Below the pieces are notes generated by a model, which saw nothing but the letters and a program-made list of their open reading frames with translations, searched no databases and had not been told where the DNA came from. From NCBI GenBank assembly GCA_008360975.2, contig VLJF02000033.1, positions 3,720,001-3,784,000 of the forward strand: 64,000 nucleotides of DNA. Direction: 5' to 3'. Origin of the DNA: Lichenostomus cassidix. Its lineage: Eukaryota > Chordata > Aves > Passeriformes > Meliphagidae. The stretch's first letter is position 1; every line of letters begins with the position of its first letter. Shown in pieces: positions 1-13,340 of this stretch. The translations under genes were made by a program, and so were the position numbers.

Positions 1-378
<378 letters not shown>

Positions 379-586
379 GGGAAGCCTTGCGAGTGTCCCG
401 AGTGCAGGAAGAGCTTCATTGCTGCTCCAACTCCATCCCCAGTGGGAAGATCTGCAGTGGATGATCTCCAGTGATCCCCGTTGGGCAGAATCCTGGTGAC
501 TCCCATTCCAGGTGATCCCCGTCGGGTGGGGGAAGGTGTTTTAAATGGTCAAATTTTCCTTCTTCTCCTGCTCTGAGTTTGTTAGC

Positions 587-592
587 AATAAA
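587..592 (+). promoter_or_regulatory. Poly(A) signal AATAAA of the first zinc-finger gene
   Basis: A canonical AATAAA lies about 210 bases after the stop of the upstream zinc-finger gene, before the next CpG island begins. The stretch 379-780 shows no coding sequence and is best read as 3' UTR plus a short spacer. Confidence 0.6.
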
Positions 593-779
593 TTCAATTC
601 ACATATCCAATTTCAAGCCTGTTTTGTGCACAAAGGTGTTGGATGAGGGATCTCTTAGCCAGGTCCTTCTATCAGCTCAGGAAGCCTTGGTTCAATTTTC
701 TCTCCCCATGGCGGCTGTGCAGGGCAGTGAGAGAGCAGCTCTGCTGGGTGCCTGGCATGGGGCCAGTGTCACCCCACTG

Positions 780-2290
780 CAATGTGCTATGACCTCGTGT
801 GGCCACGGTGGGAGCGTGTGTGCGGCCCGGGAGCGGCATCAGCGATCGGAGCGGAGGCCGGGGAGGCGGCGGCGGAGCTCGGAGAGGCTGTCCCAGCGCA
901 GGTGGGAGCCGCGCTGCCTTGTGCCGGGGCTCGGGGCTCGCTGCGGGCGGATGGAGGGGATGCAGGGGGCGGCAGGGGGGCTGTGGCGGCTTCCTTCTCC
1001 CGTCTCCCTCCCTCCCTCCCTCCCTGGCTGTGGCGCCGTGTTGCCGCTGGCCTGAGGCCGCTGAGGGAGCGGCTGCCCGCGGTCTCCTTGCCGCTGCTGC
1101 CTCGGCAGGAGGCGGTGCCGGAGCAGCGCTGGCTCGTCCCGCTCGCTGTCGGTAGCACAGAGGTGGCTGCGCTGTCGGCGGCAGTGTGCGGGAAAACCCG
1201 CGTGGCCAGAGGTTTGTGTTCCCCTAGGAGTCGTGTAAAAGTGACTTTATGGATGGACAGAGGGAGAGGCCGTGGGGCATTTGCCATGGGGCTGTAAATC
1301 GCAGCCTCCTTTCTATGCTCGTTTCCCGGCCGCATCTCCCTGTCCCTTTGCCGTCTGGCTGAGGGACTTGGAAGGTACAGACTTCCCGATCCGCCCGCTG
1401 CCTGTGTCCCTTCACATGGCCCGGAGCCCAGCGCTGCCCCAGCCCGAGCTGCCCCGGCTCCATCCCGGCTCCTCCCGCGGGATGCGACGGCGTGGGGAAA
1501 AGGGGGGAAAGGGTGGGCGCTGGGCTTGGGGGGAGGAGGAGAAGGGATGGAGGAGGTGGAGGAGGAAGGAGGAGGAGAGAGGAAGAGGAGGAGCAGGAAG
1601 CGGTTGGAGAGAGGAAGAGGAGGAGCAGCAGAAGCGCGGAGTATTTGTCTGTCGCGGCCCTGGGAGCATCGGCGCCCCGCACGGCGCAGGTGAGGGGGAG
1701 AAGGAAGTCGCCCCAAATGTCTCGGGGGTCCCCGAGCGGCGTTTTTTCTGGGCGGGTGTTTGGAGCTCGCAGCTTCCGGGATTGAGCCCCAAATCTCGTG
1801 AAGGGTCGCTGGGAGGGTTTGATTGTGCGGGGGGAACGTTTGGATGTGGCGGAAGGGCAAAGCTGAGGCGCCAGTGGGGCTTTGGGGGATATTTTGGGGG
1901 TTTTTGGGGGCTGCAGGTGGGCACGGCCCGGTGTCGGGGTGGGAGGGGGACATGGGGCATGGGGTCCGGCCGGGAGAGCGGTGGAGGGGAAGGGCGGGAG
2001 CCCCGGAGTGGGGTGAGCGGAGAGGGGCGATGGCGGAGCTGGGGGAGCCCCGGCAGGCTGGAGAGGGGGGAGCGTGGCTAAGGGGGAAGCCTGGGATCCC
2101 TGGAAGCGCGGAGCAGAGAATGAGGGGAGAAGGGACCCCTGGGACCCCCAAAGCCCCCGGATCATCCCTAAGCGGGACCCTGGAAAATAGGGAAGCCCGA
2201 GAGCCACGGGAGCCCCATGAGAGCAGGGAAGGGAGACCCTGAGGAGGGCAAAGTGAAAAGAGCAGAGAGGGTGAAATCCTGTTAGGGTTT
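780..2290 (+). promoter_or_regulatory. CpG-island promoter with probable non-coding first exon of zinc-finger gene 2
   Basis: A very GC- and CpG-rich block with a CCCT tract near 1005-1025 and purine-rich GGA repeats at about 1520-1630. A consensus splice donor (CAG, then GTGAGG) lies at 1690, so a first exon ending at 1689 is likely. The first part (about 840-1165) is a module found again upstream of the lectin genes near 9.2-8.9, 20.4-20.1, 33.34-33.68 and 38.85-38.54 kb. Long open frames on both strands here come from the GC content and are not genes. Confidence 0.65.
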
Positions 2291-2391
2291 TGAGGTGAGT
2301 GGTGGTGGTTTGGTGTTTTTATGGACACAAACCCCTGGGAGAGTTGCAGAGCAGGAGCTGGGCAGGAGGAACCCCCAGGGCAAGGCGCTGA

Positions 2392-3447
<1,056 letters not shown>

Positions 3448-3853
3448 GTGTGGAGAATGTAGGAAAAGCTTTGGATTGAAAACTGAGGTCGTCAAGCACC
3501 AGACGATGCACACTGGGGAAAAGCCCTACATGTGTGAGGAATGTGGGAAGAGCTTCAGCCACAGGTCCTCCCTGATCAAGCACAAGAAGATCCACACCGG
3601 GGAGAGGCCCTATGAGTGTCCCACGTGTGGGAAGAGGTTTCAGACCAGCTCCAGTCTCCTCTGCCATGAGCGCATTCACACCCAGGAGAGGCCCTTCCGC
3701 TGCCCTGACTGCAAGAAGGGCTTCAAGCAAAACTCCACCCTCATCACCCACCGGATGATCCACACAGGGGAAAAGCCCTACGAGTGTGGGGAGTGTGGGA
3801 AGAGCTTCTCACATAGTTTTACCTTGACTCAGCACCAACGGAGGCACCAGTGA
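3448..3853 (+). pseudogene. Displaced last five fingers of zinc-finger gene 2
   Basis: After the 2-bp deletion the other frame continues without a stop through five further C2H2 fingers to TGA at 3851-3853. No ATG precedes the first of these fingers and no acceptor site is evident, so as sequenced this stretch is probably untranslated. It ends like the first zinc-finger gene (last finger followed by HQRRH), and the following 100 bases are also shared with it. Open codons downstream of the lesion imply that the break is recent or technical. Confidence 0.75.
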
Positions 3854-3954
3854 GAGAAGCCCTGTGAGTGTCCTGAGTGCAGGAAGAGCTTCATTGCTGC
3901 TCCAACTCCATCCCCAGCGGGAAGATCTGCAGTGGATGATCCCCAGTCGCTCCA

Positions 3955-4830
3955 GGCACAATCCCGGGGTTGTGGCCGAAATTCGCTTTTTGGCTCCTCA
4001 GCCCTGCAGTGTCCCAGCCCGGGCAGGAGGACAAAGAATCGCTGCTGCCCTCAACCGGCGGGAGCTCGGTGTGACCTGGAGCTGCAGGTCCAGCTCGGTG
4101 TGAGCTGTGGGTGAGGCCGGGATGGAGCAGGGACTCCCCTGCAGCCCCGGCAGGAGCCCAGGCCGGAGCAGGGGATGCCTGAGAGAGACCCTGAGCCATG
4201 GGAAGCTCCTGCAGAGCCATGGAAGTGGCTGCTGGCAGGACTTGTGGGGGAACCCTGCTGGAGCAGCCTGTTCCTGAGGCATTGTGTGCTGTCGAGGGAC
4301 ACCAGGGTGAGGAGGACAGTGTCACAGCGGTTTTCACCTCCCGCCGGTTCAGAGCAGCAGCGGTTCCTTGGCCTCCAGCACGGCCTGGGACATTCCAGGC
4401 CTTTTTCTGCTCCGACATTTTAAAACCTATGAGGAACTCCCAGCTGCTCAGTGACCCTTTATATACCCTGTGGAGATCCCGCCCTGCACCCCCATTGGCT
4501 GATTCTGCCGCCACTCCTCGTTCTCGAGCTCTGATTGGTCAGAACGCTGCTGAGGGACAATCCCGCCTTGTCCCCACATCGCTTTGATTTCCCCCAAAAA
4601 GCCAAAATCTCCCCAAACCTCTTGGGCTGAGTGCAGGAGGGGAGAGATTGCAGGCACAAAACTCCCCAAATGGTTTTTGCCCAGGTTGGGGAGCACTGGG
4701 AGCACTGGGAAGAGGCTCTGGCTCGGCTGAAGCCCCCGGGGTAGGGGGAGCAGGGCAAGGGACAGGGCTGCAGGTGCTGAGGGGACACGAGGGACAGCGC
4801 GGCCTTGATTAGCATTTGTTAAAAAAAGTA
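3955..4830 (-). promoter_or_regulatory. TATA/CCAAT promoter module, pointing left
   Basis: Read on the minus strand, this block has two CCAAT boxes (ATTGG on the plus strand near 4494 and 4534), a GC-rich spacer, a TATATAAA box at 4465-4458 and a short downstream exon-like segment. It is an inverted copy of 37.33-38.30 kb. The homology stops near 3955, where the zinc-finger gene flank begins, which marks the outer edge of the large inverted duplication. No protein-coding gene follows it in the direction of transcription. Confidence 0.6.
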
Positions 4831-6051
4831 ATAAAATAATACTCTAAATAACAACAACAGCAACACTGTTACCATAAATCCCAATAGACATCACACAAGG
4901 ACACACAAAAGTGCTCTGAGTTAGGAGGGACCCCAAGGATTGATTCCAGCCCTTAAGCAAATGGTCCCTGTGGGGTCAAATCCACACCTTGGCATGATTG
5001 TTACCTTACACCAAGGAAGGTCACATTCATATGAAGCACCTGTTCACAGTCTGTGTCCAAAGAAGTATATATCAATGTATATGTGCAAAATTAGCATAGA
5101 AATACAGTGCTAGGAGAATATGTTTGAAATCTGTCTCCACAGCATTATATCAATATATAGAAAACATCACTATAGAAATATGTTGTGCAAGAGAAACAGG
5201 ATTAGTCCTGGGAGGGGTTATGATCAAAGTGGTTCTAATGGTTGTTATTATTGCACATTTGTGGAAGGATAATGGGTTTTTTGGAAATGGTTGTATTTTG
5301 GAAATGGTTGTATTTTTGGGCAGTTGATAGTGTGTCCAGTTAATACCCCTGTTGTAAGTTAATGATAGTTATAGCTTAGGTACATAATATATTTCAATGA
5401 TAGGGAGGATTAGAATGTTCTAGAATACTGGGGATGTTATCAAAGGAGGAGTTTGATGGGATTTTTGCATCAAGGGATAAATGCAAGGAGATCATGGGGT
5501 GAAGAGCAGCCTATGGCAAGATCCCAGAGAACTGGAAGCAAGTGACAATACAATTGAAAGGACTGACACAATCTCCAGCTAATCATCTCAAACCTTCGGG
5601 GAGAGCTTAGTGGAGATGATAGGGTGAGATTTGTGAGGAATGAAATGTAGCCACACAGCCCTCAAGGCTTTCTGGTTGCCGGTTATCTGAGCCACACCCA
5701 GTGCTGCACTTCCCTTTAGGCAAAGGCAGAGAGCCATTCAAAGCCTCTTATCATTGTTTTTGCTACATAAATGAGTGAATAAATTCTTTAAAACTTTAAA
5801 TAGCGAGAGGACCTTTCTCACACACATCATTTCCTCCTCCTGCATGTTCATCACCTTGAGATCAGGAAGAAAGGGAACTCTGAGACACTGAGTTCCCTTA
5901 GATCTCACTGATTATGAGAACAAACACGGAGGTGACCCTGAGGGTCAATGCAAGGCAGACGCTGCAGCTGAGGAAGGAAATCCCTGTGCTGGGAAGGAAG
6001 AAATGAACCTTTGACTGCTCAGCATGGGGAAAATCCTTCTTCTACCCTCTC
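4831..6051. other. AT-rich 3' flank of lectin gene A
   Basis: No coding exon was found. The stretch is an inverted copy of the 3' flank of lectin gene E (51.38-52.60 kb), including a segment near 5200-5280 that matches 52.19-52.26 kb. It is therefore part of the duplicated lectin unit. Confidence 0.6.
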
Positions 6052-7949
6052 TCACAGGCGAGTTTGGGCTCTGCTGCACATATACTGCATCTTATTCGAG
6101 CAGCTCACACTCCTCAGCCTATTGTCACTCAGGAACACACACTCTGCATTGCCCAGGAGAGGAACCCTGCAAGGAGGAGCAGAGACAGCGCTGGAACCTC
6201 AGGGGAACACCTTGCGCCCCTGTGCCCCCCAGGCCCTGCCTGTGCCCCCAGGACTCACGAGGAGTTGAAGTTGCTGCCATCCACCCACTGCAGCCGCTGG
6301 TCCTGTCTGTGCAGCCCGAGCCAGTAATCGTTTTTGTTGCTGAAGTAGAAGAAGAATTCCTGGCAAGGAGAGAGGAGCCGACAGTGGGAGCTGCACCGCT
6401 GGGCCAGGAGCTCCCCAGGCTCCCCTCAGCCACCCCAAAACCCTCACTCACCATTTCCTTGTCCTTGAGCACAGCCAGGGAGGCCTCGAGCTCGGAGCAC
6501 CGAGCCTTAGCCTGATCCCAGGTGAGATAATCCCTCGAGAGGAAGTAGCAGAACCCGTTGTACCCAACCCAGTCATGGGGACAGGCCTGCAGCCGCGGAG
6601 TGTTAGGAGTAACCGGAGCGTCTGTTTGACTTCTCCCTGCAGAGCGAACAGAAGGTCTGAGGATTCTCCCCTCACGGAGCAGCCCGAGCTCCCATTGCCT
6701 GGTTTTCCCGCTCAAACCTGCGGCTCCCCAGCGATTGGCTGATTCAGCCGTCACTCCTCGTTCTCGCGCGCGCTGATTGGTCAGGGCGGGGCTGAGGGAC
6801 GATCCCGGCCGTGAGGGAGCAGTGAGCCCGCAGTGCCCCGAGGGGTTGGGCTGAGGCTGCTGCTCCTCCTTACCTGACACAGCAGCCAAGGACACCGCCA
6901 GAGCCACAGCCAGGAGCAGGAGCAGAGTCAGCAGAGCCAGGGTGAGCATGGGATGGGATCTGATCCACTCAGCAGGAGCTGGAAAGAGGCACTGGCTGTG
7001 AGCATGGAGCTGTCCTGAGCAGGAAGGAACTCCCAGCCAATTTGCCCCTCACTCAGCTGACAGCAATGGAGCCACGGGACAGGGCCAGGGCACAAAAAGG
7101 GATAGGGCCTGGGGATAATCAGGGACAGGCACAGGGGACAGCCTGCAGCAGCAGAACTGTCCAGGGCTAGAGGCACCCGGGGCTGTCAGTCCCAGCAGAG
7201 CACAAGGGCTGTTTCAGAGCCCTGGACACAGCCACACCCTGCCAGCCCTGTGCCCCTGGGGTGACACTCTCCATTGTCCCCTCCCTACAGGCCACAGTGC
7301 TGGCCCTGTGCTCACCCAGATATCCTCTGAGGGTCTTTCTGTGTGTGACTCCCATTGCTGATCCATCCTGGCAATCCTGGCACTTCTCTCCAATCCCATC
7401 CCTGAGCTGGGATTCACTCTGCTCCAACAGGGAAGCAGCTTCTCCCTGCCTGTGCCCAGCAGGATCTGACAGCTGAGGCAGCTCTGTGCCCTTGGTTGCT
7501 GATCCATCCTGGGCATCCTCATGAATCTCAACAATGGCTTTGTCTTTCCTTGGTCTCATTTCAGGCTCACAAATCGAATCTTTCCAGTTGTGCTCAGCAG
7601 GATGTGGAACCTGAGGCAGCTCTGTGTGCTCAGTTCCCGACCTGTCTTCAGGATTCTGGTGCTCCTCTGGCCTCTCAAAGCTGGAGCCATAGCCGCTGTC
7701 CATCCATTGGCTCCCTACAGATGTATCACTGCTATGGCTCTGCTCCCCATCAAAAAGATGTGGCACCTGAGGGAATTCTCTAGCAGCCTCTCCATCCCCA
7801 GGGCAGAATACACTCTTCACACCTTGCCTCACTGCACACTTGGAAGAGACATCTTGCTCCTGAGATATCAGCACTGATGGTACACAAACATCGAGTCCAT
7901 CTTCCATTGCACGTTTACAGCCACCGTCCTGGCCGACTGGGGGGTACAT
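6052..7949 (-). CDS. CLEC2/B-lec-like type II lectin gene A, five coding exons
   Basis: Exons on the minus strand: 7949-7316, 6978-6874, 6636-6452, 6359-6259, 6166-6052. All junctions are GT-AG and the phases join into 379 residues. An in-frame stop precedes ATG 7949; a second ATG at 7907 matches the start used in gene D. Residues 1-211 are a long cytoplasmic tail made of about three ELPQ-containing repeats. Exon 2 is a leucine-rich membrane segment. Exons 3-5 form a C-type lectin-like domain: CPHDWVGYNGFCYF, ARCSEL, YWLGLHRQDQRLQWVDG, and C-terminal cysteines in ECVFL, VSCSN and MCSR. The EPN and WND calcium-sugar motifs are absent, as in CLEC2/CD69/B-lec proteins, which act as ligands of NK receptors. 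Residues 84-89 are DSGYGS. The membrane location and ligand role follow from the family. Confidence 0.88.
6690..6835 (-). promoter_or_regulatory. Double-CCAAT module inside intron 2 of lectin A
   Basis: The intron between the membrane exon and the first lectin-domain exon carries, in gene orientation, ACCAATCAG, then GAGTGACGGCTGAATCAGCCAAT, and a further CAATGGGAG. The same block sits in the same intron of genes C, D and E. It could act as an enhancer or as an internal promoter for a transcript that starts after the membrane exon. Function is inferred only. Confidence 0.5.
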
Positions 7950-8114
7950 GATGAGAGGCCACGGCTGGTGCTGGCTCTGGAAGGCACTGCCAGCTCAGTC
8001 CTGCCCTGTCTCTGCTCCCCGGCAGCACCTGGGGACACAAACACAGTGTCAGAGAGCTCCGGGCCCAGCTCGGCCCTGCAGCCCCAACCCCTCTGGCTGT
8101 GCAGCTCCGGGCTG

Positions 8115-8180
8115 GGACAGGCAGGGACAGTTAGGGACAGGCAGGGACAGTTAGGGACAGGCAGGGACAGTTAGGGACAG
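8115..8180. repeat. 20-bp minisatellite (GGGACAGTTAGGGACAGGCA)
   Basis: About three tandem copies of a 20-base unit lie upstream of exon 1 of lectin A. The same unit recurs at the equivalent place in genes B (about 19588-19655), C (about 21592-21652) and D (about 34088-34172), so it predates the gene duplications. Confidence 0.8.
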
Positions 8181-8879
8181 CGCCCGGGAGCTGCCGAGTG
8201 CGGGAACAGGGCAGCTGCAGATCGGGCTCAGCCTGCCGAGGGGGAAGAACCAGCAGCCCTGAGGGGCTCAGCATTGTCCCCTGCATGCCCTGCGCTGAGG
8301 GTTGGAGCTCAGGGACAGCGAGTGAAGGCACCGCCCGGTCTGGGCATGGTTTGGACAGGAGGCGGAGCTTGGCAGGGAAGGCGGAAAGGGAAGCGCGGCG
8401 CGGCGGAGCGAGGATGCACGGAAAACACCTCAAGCTGATCTCTCCCCTCCAGGGCTCTTCGCCTGGAGGATACATTGAAGTTCCTCCCGTCCCACCCCAG
8501 CCCACGCACGGACATCTCCCGCTGCACCAGGGGCTCCCAGCCCGGTCCTGCATGGCCAGAAACAGTCCCGGGGACAGGAGAGCCACCTCTGTGCTACCGA
8601 CAGCAAGCGGGACGAGCCAGCGCTGCTCCGGCATCACCGGCAAGGAGACCGCGGGCAGCCGCTCCGTCAGGGATGGAATTGGTTCCCAGTCAGGCCTCCC
8701 AATTTAATATTTTTACAGCTGTTTTATTAATAACACACAGAGAGAGAGCATCCAGCCAGCATTTGTTGGAGACACCTCAGGAAAAACCAAGGATGTAAAT
8801 AACAGATGGAGAAGGAAAAATCTCCCAAACAGGCACTGATATATTCCCATTTAAATAGACAGATTGGAGATAAACATTC

Positions 8880-8918
8880 TGGAGAGGAGAGGAGAGGAGA
8901 GGAGAGGAGAGGAGAGGC
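8880..8918. repeat. GGAGA pentanucleotide microsatellite
   Basis: About seven perfect tandem copies of GGAGA at the edge of the insertion that interrupts the CpG module of lectin A. Confidence 0.9.
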
Positions 8919-9320
8919 CAGCGGCAACACGGCGCCACAGCCAGGGAGGGAGGGAGGGAGGGAGACGGGAGAAGGAAGCCGCCACAGCCCCCCAGCCGCC
9001 CCCTGCATCCCCTCCATCCGCCCGCAGCGAGCCCCGAGCCCCGGCACAAGGCAGCGCGGCTCCCACCTGCGCTGGGACAGCCTCTCCGAGCTCCGCCGCC
9101 GCCTCCCCGGGCTCTGCGCTCCGCTCCGGTCACTGCCGCCGCTCTGGAGTTCCGGAGATGCTCCGGTACCTGCGCTGTCAATTGCAAAGAACTTGAGTTT
9201 TGTCCCAGATAGCAATTATACAGACCAGCTCTGACCAATCCAAACGCGAAACCGAGGAGTGGCAGGAGGATCAGCCAATAGCAGTGACACGCCCCTAGAC
9301 ACGCCGTCGCCGCCGAGGCA

Positions 9321-10560
9321 GTTTCGTGGTTTTTTCTCGGCTGCAGCAACAGTTCAGTAATGCCTTGATAAAGACCCCCTTCGCTGAGCTCTGCTTGGTC
9401 ACAAACACATCACCACCCACGCACGGGCCCAACCAGCTCCTCTTTTCCCCACCAACAGCCCAACCCGCTTTTTATCCCTCTGCATGGCTCAACATGGCTG
9501 TTATCTCACTTTCAGAGCAAGTTGGCAGCCCTAAGTGTAGCCAGCATGAAACATGGCTGTGACTAAAGCCCATCTCTCTGGTCCTGTGAACAGCGATCCA
9601 AAAGAAGCCCCTCGGAGCTCTCCTGGAGCAGCTCCTCCCTCTGAGTGAGACCTCTCCGAGCTGGGAAATTTCTTTGCTGCACTCAGGGATCCCCAAATAA
9701 CAAAGTGACCCTGGGCTGATCCCCACACTCCTCGAGGCTCCACCTTTGCCTGCTGGGGAGATGGCAAATCATCCGGAGTGAGCATTTAGTGTACTCGAGG
9801 AGATTTCCTGACAGGAACTGACTCTGTCTGTGAACAAACACTGTCCCTGTGCTCTGGAAAACGTGTTAGAAATTCTGCTCTGAGGAGTTTCAGTGCCTCA
9901 GACATCTGAGTAAGTCAGGCCTGTGAGGTTAAGTCAGAGTTACAAGCCAAGTTCAATGCTGCTAAGTGTTGCTCCTCTGTTGAATTGTCAAATGAAGGTT
10001 TAAGGTTAAATGTTGCTAAGTGTAATTCCTCTGTTGAATTGTTAAGCCATCAGTTAAGGCATAAGTTAAAAGAATAAGATAAGTTAAAGTACTGGTAAAC
10101 TCTTAAACTGGGAATGGGGAAGGAAGTTGTTTAACTTAGGAGTTTTCATTCTCCTGCTCTGGTCTCTCTGATAACAAATCCAATTAATTTCACTGCTGTT
10201 CCATCTGTAGCACAGGCCAAGTCTGCCCTAAGCACTGAGATTGTCAGGAGAAAGACAATTTAGGTGTAAATTCAGGTGCACTCAGTCCAGTGCACAGAGG
10301 GTTAAATATGCAGCTTCATGTGTAAACAAGGACACAATAAAAGATAATAAAAGCTCACCAGGAAGGTGAAAACTGCCGGCATTGTTTGACAGGAAAATTC
10401 TGTGATAATGTGACAATTAAACAACAGAGATTCCAGGGCACTGAGCATTCCATAGTGGTAAACTCCTTGAAACTTCATGAGAGGTAAATCTGACCCCAAA
10501 TAAAACCCCAAATATTCAGGAGATGACCAAACTGAGAGTGATAGCAATTAGAGATGAAAT
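9321..10560. other. Non-coding inverted-repeat arm, upstream of lectin A
   Basis: No gene seen. The sequence matches 32.0-33.1 kb in inverted orientation, for example 9560-9790 against 32.71-32.93 kb. Confidence 0.6.
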
Positions 10561-13340
10561 CAGCTACCAGGGAGGGGAGGATTGCTATGGGGATCAGTTC
10601 TTCAACCTTCATTAGGAAGACTGAGAACAAACCAAGTCCATTTGATAAAAGGATGGACTTTGGGACCCTCAGGTGAAACCCAGGACTCCTCTGAGCTCTT
10701 TCTCCTGCAACAGCAGAGAAATTGTGAAGAGAACCAGAAGTTTCTGCCTGTGGGAAATGGAAAATTGGGATTTTTGGTAGGCACAGGAGCTGTTTATTCC
10801 AAATTAAACACCCTGTGAAGGGAATGAAGTGGTGACTTTGTCACAGCTGTCAGTGAAATGAGCTCCTTTTCCATCTAATTGAATTCAAACTGGGGAAATG
10901 ATGGAGAACTCATGGATTTTTGCACTGCCCAGCTCTCCAGAACCATTATTAGGAGGGAATTTACTGGGAAAAGGGTTTGAATTTCTCAGAGGTCAAAATT
11001 CTGGATTTTGAAATTCCCTAGGTTAAATTAAACTGAGCAGGAGACATAAACTGTGAGGGAATTGCAGACTTGCCTTGGCATGATCAGGGCATGGATCAGA
11101 AATTATTATGGTACTGACTTTGAAATTACCCATAAAGATTTTATTGTTTTGGCTGATCATACTCAGGCTGTGCTCCAAAAACTTAAGCAAGCACTGGTAA
11201 TTCTGCCTCTGGGCTTGGCAGGTCCCAGAGATCTTTTAAATTATTCACTTCTGAGAGCCAACATCTTTCCCAAGGAATTCTGGCACAATTCCCAGTGGCT
11301 CAGGGAGGAGTCACTGGAAATTTATTTATTTTTTTCTCAACAGCTCAATAATCTGAGTCAAGGATGATGCAGCTGCTTGTGAGGAGTCACAGCCATGGAG
11401 CTGCTGATTTTGAATTCTAAATTCCCTCTGGGACAGAGCCTGAGCTCTGTGGGACACAGGTGGGACAGAAGGGTTTGGGACACAAGAGAAGCCACTGACT
11501 GAGCTCAGTCCTGTTGTACATTGGGACAGGAAATTACCTTTGAAATTCAAAATCCTGCTGTGCTTCTGATTCCAAAATCAGAAACAGTCCAAACAATCAC
11601 AAGAAGTTTACTCCAGTCCAGCTGTGTTTAAAGGCAAGCCTGACAGAGAACCCAGATTGGAAACAACACAGAAAGAAATAACTTTGTTTGCAACAGAAAA
11701 TGCATTGCAGAAATTGCATTCCCCACCCTGAAGGAGGTGATTTAATCTAAAGCTTTACCATGAGGTGTTTGAGCACAGAAGGACTAAATGGTTGCTCTAA
11801 CATGGACATTGGAACTGAGGGACAGAAAAGTAAAGATCTGCAGGGATTGTAAGTGTGGTTTGCCTTAGTGCACTCTGGGCAGACAGCACTTTGTTATCAG
11901 CAGAGTTCATCTTGATCTAAGCCTACAGGAAGGGCAAAACCAGCTGAAGTTTCTGTTCTGCACTGCAGAACACAAAAGAGAACCAATCAGCATGAAAATA
12001 ACGACATGACTTTGGTCAGAGAAAAATAACCGCAGAGAGAGAGAGAGAGAAGGAGGAAACATTTTGGTTTCACAAGGTATCACCCTATCAGATATTAAAG
12101 CACCACCGAACATGGTGTGAGAGTTTCTCAGTGAACTAAAGCATTAAATTCTAGAGAGGTTTTAAGACAGGAATTAACTCCAAAATGACTGAAACTGTTC
12201 CTGCAAAGACTCAGAAGTGTGGCACATGTAGAAGAAATAACCCAAATACTGTGAATAAAAAATTGAGGCTCTCAAATCTGGAAATTCTGCAGGAGGTTTT
12301 TGGTAAATTGACTTCAAAGAATTTCTGTGTATTGAGAGCTATAAATGTCTTTCAATTGGTGCAATTTCCAGATGGCCTGAAGTGTTTCCCTGCAAAAAAA
12401 GGGAATGAAAATATCGTTAAATCAAATCATTCCCCACTTTGGAGCTCCTCCAGGAATGTCATCAGCCAGAGGGTCCCATTTCATAGCAAGAACAGTGGGA
12501 CAAGTCAGCAAGGCTTTGGGAACTCTGTGGGATTTACCCACTCCACATTGGTCACAGAAAGGGAAAAAGGATAAATTCTATTTTTAATGTATAACTGAGT
12601 AAAATCTGTCAGGAATCCTCACTGGTTTGGGAACGAGAGATTTCAATTCTTTGTTGAGAATAAAGATCCAACCCAGGGGCAGAGGGAGGAATGAAGTTCT
12701 GTCGTCAGCTAGTTTATTTTTGGCTTTCTGAAACCTCAACCACACCAGAGATAAAGGTGAGCCAGAGTTCAATAACTCCCTCCTATTTTTGTGTGAAACA
12801 TTTACTGTGGGCATTTGTCCAGAACTGGACACAGCAGGGCAGGAATTCCACCAGGACTCAGGAGCACCTCAAGGCTCTGCCCTGACTGCTCTCCAGCCCG
12901 AGGGGAAAGGACTCTGCCAGCTGTTGTCACCAGAGCCACACGGTGACGCTGGGCAGCATTTCATGGGGGATTTATTCTGGAATTAAAAACGCTCCAGGTC
13001 TGTGGATAATCAGATTATTTTCTGTGGACAATGGGATTTTTGCCCCAAAACCCAACGGGGTTGAGGGAGAAGGAGTAATGTTGTATCTGCAGGTGGACAC
13101 ACTTTAAAAACTGATGTTGGGTATATTGTAATTGACATTGGCTACACGTTAATTGAAGTTAGATACATTGGGATTGAGGATGGATATGTTGTAATTGCAA
13201 CTGTAATTGCAACATCTGTCTATTCTGGGTGTGTCCTGATCCCATGGCAGAGTCCTTGTGACACTTTGTGCTGGGACTGCTCCAAAAAGACACAGAATCA
13301 CAAAAAAAGCAGAGATTTGATCAAGAACAGACAACAGAAA
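10560..13340 (+). mobile_element. Decayed class I (gamma-like) retroviral pol remnant, left copy
   Basis: Broken plus-strand frames keep recognisable pieces in pol order. Near 10740-10815 is a protease-like segment with FLVGTG (normally DTG). Near 11050-11250 is a segment like the end of reverse transcriptase (LGM...WIRNYY, LKQAL). Near 12405-12575 is an integrase-core-like segment (HFGAPPGMSSARGSHF, SKALGTLWDLPTPHW). Many stops interrupt the frames and no LTRs were recognised. Two more copies lie at 27.86-32.3 kb and 39.4-48.5 kb, always upstream of and pointing away from a lectin gene. The remnant is old and non-functional. Confidence 0.65.

Larger units (their letters stand above)
7950..9320 (-). 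promoter_or_regulatory. 5' region and CpG promoter of lectin A
   Basis: The first coding exon starts at an acceptor with first exonic base 8028, so at least one upstream non-coding exon exists. The CpG-rich block at about 8560-8670 and 8920-9210 is the shared first-exon module. It is split by roughly 250 bases of AT-rich sequence (about 8670-8917) missing from the copies at 20.2, 33.5 and 38.7 kb. At 9225-9300 lies a double-CCAAT module pointing the other way, which suggests a bidirectional promoter. Confidence 0.6.

Noticed and set aside
787..2328. Very long open frame on the minus strand and overlapping frames in the CpG island
   Set aside because: GC-rich DNA rarely produces stops. The predicted proteins are low-complexity Pro/Ser/Arg, and the same frames recur wherever the CpG module is copied.
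12185..12574. 129-codon frame first considered a host gene
   Set aside because: It overlaps, in another frame, the integrase-like remnant, and the same piece occurs in three decayed copies.
13149..13334. 61-codon minus frame with a signal-peptide-like start, also found at 27863-28057
   Set aside because: Both copies lie in duplicated sequence, opposite to the decayed retroviral pol, and the third copy near 39.4 kb does not keep it. Conservation reflects duplication only.
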